From Candidatus Thiodictyon intracellulare (lineage in GTDB: Bacteria; Pseudomonadota; Gammaproteobacteria; Chromatiales; Chromatiaceae): a DNA stretch of 5,295 nucleotides. This document shows, in pieces, positions 1 to 5,295 of this stretch (positions within the stretch are counted from its first letter, which is position 1; each line of letters starts with the position of its first letter). The translations under genes and the position numbers were made by a program. The notes below the pieces were generated by a model. That model searched no databases and had not been told where the DNA came from. It saw only the letters and a program-made list of their open reading frames with translations. The stretch spans positions 1 through 5,295 of the forward strand of contig JADNEJ010000219.1 in NCBI GenBank assembly GCA_016292295.1, in the 5' to 3' direction.

Positions 1-97
1 GCTCAGGTGCATGGTAGTGGCCTGGCGGCGCTTGCCCGCTCTCGCTTAGGAGGTTGTCCCATATGCTGGCACGGCCGTCGAGCTGCGTCGCGTAGGC

Positions 98-460
98 TTA
101 TGATCGTCCACGAGGGCTAAGAACAGGGGGGGCTAAACGGCTACCTCGCAACGTCGACACGACGCCCTGGGAGAGGTCGGTCCGCTCCACGGCGGCACAG
201 ATCAGCAGGGTGTCGATGATCAGGCCGTCGCGGCGGCGCAGGCGAAATTCAAACTCAGTGCTGCCGTCCCGGGCGAGTTGGTCATAGAGTTCCTGACCGA
301 AGCCCAGGAACTGCGTCTCGCTGGTCAAGAATAGGCGCGTGGACTGGCCCAGGAGCGACTCGCGCGGGTAGCCTGTCAGTTCGCACAGGCGGTCGTTCAC
401 CTCCACGAACACCCGGTCGACCAACATGAGGACGCCTACCGGGGCGCTCTGCAGCAGCAC
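98..460 (-). pseudogene. Orphan PAS (S-box) sensor-domain fragment, probable gene relic
   Basis: The reading frame encodes 120 residues. Residues 1 to about 103 read as one nearly complete PAS domain of the kind found in multidomain sensor kinases and diguanylate cyclases. Visible landmarks are SAPVGVLML near residue 5, the core VNDRLCELTGYPRESLLGQS at 21-40, and RRRDGLIIDTLL at 75-86, followed by DLSQGVV at 95-101. PAS domains sense small ligands, redox state or light and need a downstream output domain. Here the usual continuation (a D-I-T-E-R-K-type linker, then kinase or GGDEF) is missing: after about residue 103 the sequence becomes unrelated and stops at residue 120. Upstream, an in-frame stop (476-478) lies six codons before the GTG taken as start (458-460), and no typical PAS N-cap precedes it. 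I therefore read it as a piece of a larger sensor gene truncated at both ends. A functional stand-alone PAS protein is possible but less likely. Confidence 0.6.
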
Positions 461-861
461 CTTGAGTCGGACTCGCTAAGAGCGGCGGCGGTTGTCGGTC
501 CGTCCCGGGAGACCGGGGGGCCGGGGGCATGGTGGGTACATCCGAGGGCATGATGATGGCTGGTCTGGGGGGGCGGGGGCGCCCGTAGCGACTCGATCTG
601 TGGTCAGCTTACCCCGATTGTTCGTCTACAACCAGCCTTTTCAGCTCCTATTTGGGTCCGTCCGGCAGGGCACCGGAGGGCGACTTTTCAAAGTATCGAT
701 GAAGAACCGTGCGCGCCCCCTGCCCACTGCCATACAATCCCCGTCTTGGCGGGGCCTTTGCGGCCGGGTGTTGCGGCGCTGTCCGTGCCCCCGGCCGGAT
801 TGCCACCGTCCGCCTCCGGTTTTTCCTTTGCGCGACCCTGAACTGCAGGTAATTCTCTACC
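461..861. other. Gene-free region upstream of the opg operon
   Basis: About 400 bases separate the PAS relic from opgG. The open frames that cross it on both strands are arginine- and proline-rich and look like GC-rich shadows, with no recognisable protein. The promoter of the operon should lie here, but no good pair of -35 and -10 boxes is visible. TACAAT at 733-738 resembles a -10 box without a matching -35. A small inverted repeat (CCCCG at 739-743, CGGGG at 750-754, loop of 6) could form a hairpin in the leader. A G-rich tract at 507-536 is listed separately. Confidence 0.5.
507..536 (+). other. Potential G-quadruplex motif
   Basis: Four runs of G on the + strand lie at 507-509, 515-520, 523-527 and 534-536, separated by loops of 5, 2 and 6 bases. 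This satisfies the common G3+N1-7 pattern. A further G-rich stretch follows at 567-579 (seven G, one C, five G). The motif sits about 325 bases before the opgG start. In GC-rich DNA such a match can occur by chance, so any role in transcription is speculative. Confidence 0.3.
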
Positions 862-2460
862 ATGATCCCGAGACGTTGCGGATTCCTCCCCCTTGGTGCG
901 GCCCTTGCGCTCACCGTCGCTGCGATTACGGCAGGTGCCTGGGGCCTGGCCGAGGCCGGCCCCGCTGCCCGCGGTTCCGAGCAGGGGGTGCCCGGCCACT
1001 TCACCTTCGCCTCCGTGGTGCGCCGTGCCGGCGAACTGGCGGCGGGGCCCTACCAGCCGGATCAGACTGCGCTGCCGCCCTTCTTCGCCGACCTGAACTA
1101 CGACCAGTATCGCGATCTGCGCTTCAAACGCGATCAATCCATCTGGCGGGCCGAGTCGCTGCCGTTCCAGGTCGAACTCTTCCCACGTGGCGGGATGTTT
1201 AAGGACCGGGTGACGATCAACCTGATCGAAAACGGCAAGGCCGCCGCGGTGCCCTTCAAGACCGGCCAGTACAAGTACGGCAATAAGGAGAATGAAAAAG
1301 ACCTGTCGGACGTGGTTTCCGAGGTCCCCGATGACCTGGGTTTTGCCGGGGTGCGCCTGCTCTATCCGCTCAATCGGGACGATGTCTTCGACGAGTTGGC
1401 GGTCTTTCTGGGCGCGAGCTATTTCCGTGCGGTGCCCCAGGGACTCAACTATGGGATCAGCGCCCGGGGGCTCGCCATCGACACCGGGCTTGCGAGCAAG
1501 GAGGAGTTCCCGGTCTTTCGTGAGTTCTGGCTGGAGAGGCCGGATCGTGACGCCACCTCCATCACCATCTACGCCTTGTTGGACAGTGCGAGCGTCGCCG
1601 GGGCCTATCGGTTCCTGATCACCCCGGGGCTGGAGACGGTCATCGATGTGAAGGCCCAACTATTCTTTCGGGAACGGGTGAAGAAGCTCGGTCTGGCTCC
1701 CCTGACCAGCATGTTCTTTCACGCCGAGGACACGGACCGCTTCATGGACGACTTCCGTCCCGAGGTCCATGACTCGGACGGGCTCTTTGTAGAGACCGGC
1801 AGCGGGGAGCGCATCTGGCGCCCGTTGGTCAATCCCAAAGGCCTGCGAATCAGCGACTTCCATGCCGATAGCCCCCGCGCCTTCGGCCTGCTGCAGCGTG
1901 ACCGCGACTTTGCGAACTACCAGGACCTGGAGGCCCACTATCAGAAACGCCCGAGCGCGCTGGTGGAGCCCGGCGGTGACTGGGGCAAGGGTGTCGTAGA
2001 ACTGGTGCAGATCCCGAGCGACTCCGAGCGCTATGACAACATCGCGGCCTTTTGGGTGCCAGAGCGCATGCCGTCGGTCAACAAGCCCTTTGAGTACAAC
2101 TACCGCCTGCGTCTGGCGGCCGATCCGGAGGCGAAATTGACCGGCGGGCGCACTCTGTCCACGCGCATCGGCGGCGGCGGCACCAGCACGCTGGACTCCA
2201 GCAAGCGCAAGTTCGTGGTCGACTTTGCGGGTCCGACCCTGGCCGGTCTACCGGCCGATACCCAGATCGAGGCCGTGGTTACGACCTCCGCCGGTACCCT
2301 GTCCAAGCCGGTGGTCCAGCCCAACCCGGAGTCCCGGGGTTGGCGGCTGTTCTTTGATCTGACCCCCGACGGCAGCGGCCCCGTGGACCTGCGCGCCTAT
2401 CTGCGCAACGGTAACGACGTGCTTAGCGAAACCTGGAGCTTCCAATGGAATCTCGAATAA
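862..2460 (+). CDS. opgG: Periplasmic glucan biosynthesis protein OpgG (MdoG), GH186 family
   Basis: OpgG acts in the periplasm in the synthesis of osmoregulated periplasmic glucans. E. coli paralogues OpgG and OpgD belong to GH186, and OpgD has been shown to be an endo-beta-1,2-glucanase. The protein is 532 residues (E. coli OpgG 511). A signal peptide is clear: MIPRR, a hydrophobic stretch at 7-30, and a likely cleavage after A-E-A at 32. The large N-terminal beta-sandwich domain (about 45-415) has the family hallmarks FADLNYDQYRDLRF near 74, GASYFR at 184-189, SARGLAIDT ending at 208, APLTSMF, IWRPLVNPK and GFGLLQRDRDF. A smaller Ig-like domain (about 430-532) ends in LSETWSFQWNLE, close to the E. 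coli C-terminus. D304 (in HDSDGL) and D392 (in YDNIAAFW) align, by recall, with the catalytic base and acid positions D273 and D361 of E. coli OpgG, with the same spacing of 88, so activity is likely. The ATG at 862 is favoured because the signal peptide begins there; its ribosome site (AGGT near 846-849) is weak. The stop overlaps the next gene. OpgD is the alternative name, but the opgH linkage favours opgG. Confidence 0.95.
   Translation: MIPRRCGFLPLGAALALTVAAITAGAWGLAEAGPAARGSEQGVPGHFTFASVVRRAGELAAGPYQPDQTALPPFFADLNYDQYRDLRFKRDQSIWRAESLPFQVELFPRGGMFKDRVTINLIENGKAAAVPFKTGQYKYGNKENEKDLSDVVSEVPDDLGFAGVRLLYPLNRDDVFDELAVFLGASYFRAVPQGLNYGISARGLAIDTGLASKEEFPVFREFWLERPDRDATSITIYALLDSASVAGAYRFLITPGLETVIDVKAQLFFRERVKKLGLAPLTSMFFHAEDTDRFMDDFRPEVHDSDGLFVETGSGERIWRPLVNPKGLRISDFHADSPRAFGLLQRDRDFANYQDLEAHYQKRPSALVEPGGDWGKGVVELVQIPSDSERYDNIAAFWVPERMPSVNKPFEYNYRLRLAADPEAKLTGGRTLSTRIGGGGTSTLDSSKRKFVVDFAGPTLAGLPADTQIEAVVTTSAGTLSKPVVQPNPESRGWRLFFDLTPDGSGPVDLRAYLRNGNDVLSETWSFQWNLE
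2435..2438 (+). promoter_or_regulatory. Ribosome binding site of the middle gene
   Basis: GGAG lies inside the opgG coding sequence, 6 bases before the ATG at 2445. It supports that start over the next in-frame ATG at 2478, which has no comparable purine-rich site. Ribosomes finishing opgG at 2460 are positioned to restart here. Confidence 0.6.
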
Positions 2461-3026
2461 CGGCGGCGACGGCCGCCATGGGGCAGATCGCCGACGCTGC
2501 CCCCGTGGACGAGTCCGGCCAGTCCGCGCCCCCCTGGGAGCAGGTCGCCGGACGGGTAGCGGACTATCTGCGCGCCCTGGGCGTCACCGACCCACTGCAC
2601 CTGGAGCGCCTCGGGTCTCGTATCGACGAGCGTTTCGAGGCGCGCACCGGTCGGGCGAAGCTCGATGACTCAGTGGAGGCCGCCATTGAGGGGACCTATG
2701 CCTTGCTCGACCGTTGGTTGAGCGCTGAGTTGGATATCGTCGGGGATCGCAACGCGCTGTTCACCGCACGGGCCGCGGTCCTGAGCGGCGCGGTGCCGGG
2801 CTGGGCGGCGTGCTTTGCCGGCGTCTCCGACGAGTCCTGCGCCGCCGCGATCCGCGCGGCCAGCGTCCAGGCGCTGCCCGCGGACGCGCCGCTGACCATG
2901 GTACCGAACACGATCGAACTCTTCTGGCGCCGTGTCGGCCGTGTGATCGCCGCTGGGCTGCGGCACCTGATCGGCCTGCTGCCGGGCGACGCCGCCGCCG
3001 ATCCGCGCCAGGGGCCTCCGCGATGA
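2445..3026 (+). CDS. Uncharacterised 193-residue protein between opgG and opgH
   Basis: I do not recognise the family. The gene is real by context: it overlaps the opgG stop by 16 bases, ends in an ATGA overlap with opgH, has a good ribosome site, and encodes a protein of ordinary composition. No signal peptide is visible, so it is probably cytoplasmic. Residues 1-30 are polar and Ala/Pro-rich and probably disordered. Residues 31-117 look alpha-helical, with charged and leucine positions alternating (WEQVAGRVADYLRALGV, LHLERLGSRIDERFEARTG, AIEGTYALLDRWLSAELDIVG). There are two cysteines, at about 123 and 132. Residues 156-180 form an amphipathic, arginine-bearing helix (FWRRVGRVIAAGLRHLIGLL) that could lie on the inner membrane. 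The tail is Gly/Pro-rich. The position suggests a partner or regulator of OpgH, perhaps replacing the N-terminal cytoplasmic region that this OpgH lacks. That role is inferred, and no direct similarity to the E. coli OpgH N-terminus was seen by eye. Confidence 0.85.
   Translation: MESRITAATAAMGQIADAAPVDESGQSAPPWEQVAGRVADYLRALGVTDPLHLERLGSRIDERFEARTGRAKLDDSVEAAIEGTYALLDRWLSAELDIVGDRNALFTARAAVLSGAVPGWAACFAGVSDESCAAAIRAASVQALPADAPLTMVPNTIELFWRRVGRVIAAGLRHLIGLLPGDAAADPRQGPPR
3010..3014 (+). promoter_or_regulatory. Ribosome binding site of opgH
   Basis: AGGGG lies 8 bases before the ATG at 3023, within the end of the middle gene. The start codon overlaps the preceding TGA as ATGA, a classic arrangement for coupled translation. 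It decides the opgH start against the longer open frame that reaches back to 2810. Confidence 0.6.
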
Positions 3027-5131
3027 CCAGTCAGTCCCGGATCGGTGTGCCCGGTCACCACTTCCGCCGTACCATCTTTTTTTCACTCGTGCTGCTGACG
3101 ACGCTCGGCGCGCTCAGCCTCCTGAGCGTCGCCTTCCAGGATAACGGCACCCAGGCGTTCGAGTTGGTCATGCTCGGCCTCTACGCCATCCTCACCCTGT
3201 GGATCAGCGCCTCCTTCTGGACCGCCACCATCGGGTTCGCCATGCTCCTAACCGGACGTGACCACTACGCCATCGCCACCGCGGACACCCGGGGCTCGAT
3301 GCCGGACGCGCCGACCGGCCCCTTCAAGACCGCACTGGTAATGCCGGTCTACAACGAGGACCCGGTGCGCGTCTTCGCCGGGCTGCGGGCCGTCTGGCAA
3401 TCGCTGGTGGAGACTGGCCAACACGAGGGGTTCGAGCTCTTCGTGGTGAGCGACACCCGTGACCCGGACATCTGGGTGCAGGAGGAACTGCTGTGGCGCC
3501 GTTGGGCCGCGGAACTGGGCGCGCCGCCGCGGCTCTTCTACCGCAACCGGGTGGAGAATACGAGCCGCAAGAGCGGCAATATCGCCGACTTCTGCCGCAA
3601 CTGGGGCGGGCGCTATCGCTACATGATCGTCCTCGACGCTGACAGCATCATGTCCGGTGCGACGCTCGTCGAGATGGTGGCGCGCATGGAGCGCAACCCC
3701 TGTGTCGCACTGATCCAGGTGCCGCCAGTGCCGGTCAACCGCGCGTCCTTCTTTGCCCGCATGCTCCAATTCGCCGGCAGCTTGTACGGGCGCATGTTCA
3801 CCGCAGGGCTGTCCTATTGGCAGCTCGGCACCAGCAACTTCTGGGGCCACAACGCCATCATCCGGGTTGCGCCCTTCGCCGCACACTGTGGGTTGCCTAA
3901 ACTGCCGGGCTGCGAGCCCTTCGGCGGGGAAATCCTGAGCCACGACTTCGTGGAGGCGGCCCTGCTGCGCCGCGCTGGTTGGCGGGTCTGGCTGGCCTAC
4001 GATTTGGGCGGGAGCTACGAGGAGATCCCGCCCACCCTGATCGATTACGCCAAGCGTGATCGGCGCTGGTGTCAGGGCAATCTCCAGCATAGCCGCCTAA
4101 TTTTCGCGCGCGGGTTCAAGCCCATGAGCCGGATCCACTTCGCCATGGGCGTGATGTCCTACATGGCCTCGCCCCTGTGGCTGATCTTTCTCGTGGTGAC
4201 CGGTGTCGCCGCCTATTTCCAGAGCCTGGTGGAACCCGTCTATTTCTTTGGTGACAACTTCTTGCCTGTCTGGCCAGAGACCTTCACGGTGGAGATGACC
4301 ACGGTCCTGTGGGTGACGTTGGCCATGCTCTTCCTGCCCAAGATCCTGGCCCTGGTACTGCTGGCCGCCAAGCGTGACCTGCGGCCCCAGTTTGGGGGCT
4401 TGATGCGGGCCTCTTTGAGCGTGCTGCTGGAGAGCCTGTTCTCGGTGCTGCTGGCCCCGGTTCTGATGCTGTTCCAGAGCAAATTCGTGGCCGCCATCCT
4501 GCTGCGCCAGAACGTTGGCTGGCCGGCCCAGCAGCGCGGTGACCACCAGACCGGCTTCGCGGAGGCCTTCGCCACCCACCTCTCCCACACCATGATCGCC
4601 GCAGTGGTCGGCTTCCTCACCTATCGGTATGTCCCGTCCTTCTTCTGGTGGTTCACGCCCGTTCTGGCGGGCCTGGCCCTCTCGATCCCAGTATCGATGC
4701 TCACCAGCCGCGTCTGGTTCGGTCAGTTCGCCCGGCGTTTAGGGATCTTCCTGACCCCCGAGGAGACGGCCCAGCCGCGGGTACTGCAACTGCTTGAGGA
4801 GAACCTGGCGGCGGCCGAAGCGCCCGCCTGCGAGTCGGCTACCGGCGGCGACCTGTGGTATAGGGCCGTGGTCGACCCCTGTGCCTACGCGCTCCACGCT
4901 TCCCTGCTGCCGGACGAGACACCCAACCGCCGTCGTCGTCACTATCTGGAGGGGCTGATCTTCCAACTCCAGGATGACGGCGCCCACACGCTGAAGGCGA
5001 ATGAAAAGCGCGCCTTGGTCTCCCACCGCGACGGGCTCTATGAACTGCACACCCTGCTGTGGGCGGGGCCGCGCTCCCCGAGCGCAGGGCGGACGCCGCC
5101 GGCGGCGGGCCCTGGGGACGCTGAGCACTAG
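3023..5131 (+). CDS. opgH: Glucans biosynthesis glucosyltransferase OpgH (MdoH), short form
   Basis: OpgH is the inner-membrane GT2 glucosyltransferase that uses UDP-glucose to build the linear beta-1,2-glucan backbone and exports it to the periplasm, where OpgG acts. From the ATG at 3023 it has 702 residues. Two N-terminal membrane segments lie at about 13-37 and 46-76. The cytoplasmic GT-A domain follows, with ALVMPVYNED at 104-113, KSGNI at 183-187, the D-A-D metal-binding motif at 205-207, FWGHNAIIR around 273-281, the catalytic-type Asp in LSHDFVEAAL at 308, and the RDRRW form of the Q/RxxRW motif at 345-349. More membrane segments lie near 373-398, 426-450, 463-498 and 524-561. A soluble C-terminal domain, DLWYRAVVDPCAYAL onward, matches the E. 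coli tail in type. E. coli OpgH has 847 residues; the difference is almost entirely at the N-terminus, whose cytoplasmic region in E. coli binds FtsZ and links UDP-glucose to cell size. The terminal residues here (Ser/Pro/Gly-rich) look unstructured. Confidence 0.95.
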   Translation: MTSQSRIGVPGHHFRRTIFFSLVLLTTLGALSLLSVAFQDNGTQAFELVMLGLYAILTLWISASFWTATIGFAMLLTGRDHYAIATADTRGSMPDAPTGPFKTALVMPVYNEDPVRVFAGLRAVWQSLVETGQHEGFELFVVSDTRDPDIWVQEELLWRRWAAELGAPPRLFYRNRVENTSRKSGNIADFCRNWGGRYRYMIVLDADSIMSGATLVEMVARMERNPCVALIQVPPVPVNRASFFARMLQFAGSLYGRMFTAGLSYWQLGTSNFWGHNAIIRVAPFAAHCGLPKLPGCEPFGGEILSHDFVEAALLRRAGWRVWLAYDLGGSYEEIPPTLIDYAKRDRRWCQGNLQHSRLIFARGFKPMSRIHFAMGVMSYMASPLWLIFLVVTGVAAYFQSLVEPVYFFGDNFLPVWPETFTVEMTTVLWVTLAMLFLPKILALVLLAAKRDLRPQFGGLMRASLSVLLESLFSVLLAPVLMLFQSKFVAAILLRQNVGWPAQQRGDHQTGFAEAFATHLSHTMIAAVVGFLTYRYVPSFFWWFTPVLAGLALSIPVSMLTSRVWFGQFARRLGIFLTPEETAQPRVLQLLEENLAAAEAPACESATGGDLWYRAVVDPCAYALHASLLPDETPNRRRRHYLEGLIFQLQDDGAHTLKANEKRALVSHRDGLYELHTLLWAGPRSPSAGRTPPAAGPGDAEH

Positions 5132-5242
5132 AAGCTTGCCGGACTTAGCGACCGGCGCCACCGCCTGAGGCTCTTTGACGGGCTTTTGTAGCAAAAAAGA
5201 GACGGTTTTCGGCTAGAAACGCAGTTTTCCGCGGTGTTCCCT
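5132..5242. other. Spacer between opgH and the transposase end
   Basis: No gene is visible. A 5-bp inverted repeat (GCCGG at 5138-5142, CCGGC at 5152-5156, loop of 9) follows the opgH stop but lacks a T tract, so it is not a convincing terminator. The A/T-rich part from about 5173, with near-repeated TTTTCGG and TTTTCCG blocks, differs in composition from the operon. It probably belongs to the non-coding end of the insertion sequence whose transposase starts to the right. The exact insertion-sequence edge cannot be set without the other end. Confidence 0.4.
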
Positions 5243-5295
5243 TTACTGCAGACGTAATACGGCCATCCGTTTCAGGTTCCACGCCAGGCAGACCA
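5243..5295 (-). CDS. C-terminal end of a DDE transposase (partial, cut by window edge)
   Basis: On the - strand the window ends inside an open frame whose last 16 residues read VCLAWNLKRMAVLRLQ, followed by TAA (5243-5245). The A-x-N-L-K-R pattern close to the stop is typical of the C-terminus of IS5/IS1182-type DDE transposases, where it closes the catalytic domain. Only the tail is visible, so catalytic residues cannot be checked and the exact family is uncertain. It converges on opgH, so the operon is bordered by a mobile element on its downstream side. With only 16 residues the call rests on one motif recalled from memory. Confidence 0.55.
   Translation of the reverse strand, partial: VCLAWNLKRMAVLRLQ

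Noticed and set aside
733..754. TACAAT as a -10 box with a following small hairpin
   Set aside because: There is no matching -35 sequence at 16-18 bases upstream and no extended -10 TG. The hairpin has only five base pairs, so neither is supported as a defined promoter or terminator.
862..960. Twin-arginine (Tat) signal in OpgG
   Set aside because: RR is present at residues 4-5, as in the Tat signal of E. coli OpgD, but the following C-G-F-L places the hydrophobic pair one residue off the consensus. An ordinary Sec signal explains the sequence equally well, so Tat export is not claimed.
492..1202. 236-codon + strand frame running from the spacer into opgG
   Set aside because: It is very rich in Arg, Pro, Gly and Cys, has no recognisable domain, and overlaps the well-supported start and signal peptide of opgG in another frame.
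688..1659. 323-codon open frame on the - strand opposite opgG
   Set aside because: It lies antisense to a clearly recognised gene, has no recognisable domain, and is the kind of shadow expected in GC-rich DNA.
2810..3022. Longer opgH start giving a 773-residue protein
   Set aside because: The extra 71 residues are an arginine/alanine-rich shadow of the middle gene in another frame, with no resemblance to known OpgH N-termini. The ATG at 3023 has a good ribosome site and an ATGA overlap.
3248..4090. 280-codon open frame on the - strand opposite opgH
   Set aside because: It is antisense to the conserved glucosyltransferase domain, and its composition (His, Gln, Arg, Pro and Gly rich) reflects the complement of that gene.
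5138..5156. Intrinsic terminator after opgH
   Set aside because: The stem has only five pairs with a nine-base loop and no run of T follows, so it does not meet the pattern of a rho-independent terminator.

Overview
The window is GC-rich with strong G/C third-position bias. Its main content is a compact three-gene operon on the + strand for osmoregulated periplasmic glucan (OPG) synthesis. Protein similarity points to a gammaproteobacterium. The style of the OPG proteins, the PAS fragment and the transposase end suggests a purple sulfur bacterium (Chromatiaceae-like), but this is inferred from protein character recalled from memory, not from a search.

Layout. Positions 1-97 hold no gene I can support. 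Positions 98-460 (- strand) encode an isolated PAS sensor domain that has lost both the protein upstream of it and the output domain that should follow, so it looks like a gene relic. Positions 461-861 are about 400 bases without a gene. They include a G-rich tract that fits the G-quadruplex pattern and must contain the promoter region of the operon, although no convincing promoter could be read. opgG (862-2460) follows, then an unrecognised 193-residue gene (2445-3026), then opgH (3023-5131). The genes overlap by 16 and 4 bases, so they are very probably co-transcribed and translationally coupled. After a spacer of about 110 bases, the last 53 bases carry the C-terminal end of a transposase on the - strand, cut by the window edge.

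How the genes work together. OpgH is the inner-membrane family-2 glucosyltransferase that makes the beta-1,2-linked glucan backbone from UDP-glucose and passes it to the periplasm. OpgG is a secreted periplasmic protein of the GH186 family that processes or branches the glucan. The middle gene is the unusual part. The OpgH here is about 145 residues shorter than E. coli OpgH and lacks the long N-terminal cytoplasmic region. A separate, coupled, apparently cytoplasmic protein with a C-terminal amphipathic helix is encoded directly before it. That protein may be an accessory or regulatory subunit of OpgH, but this is a hypothesis.
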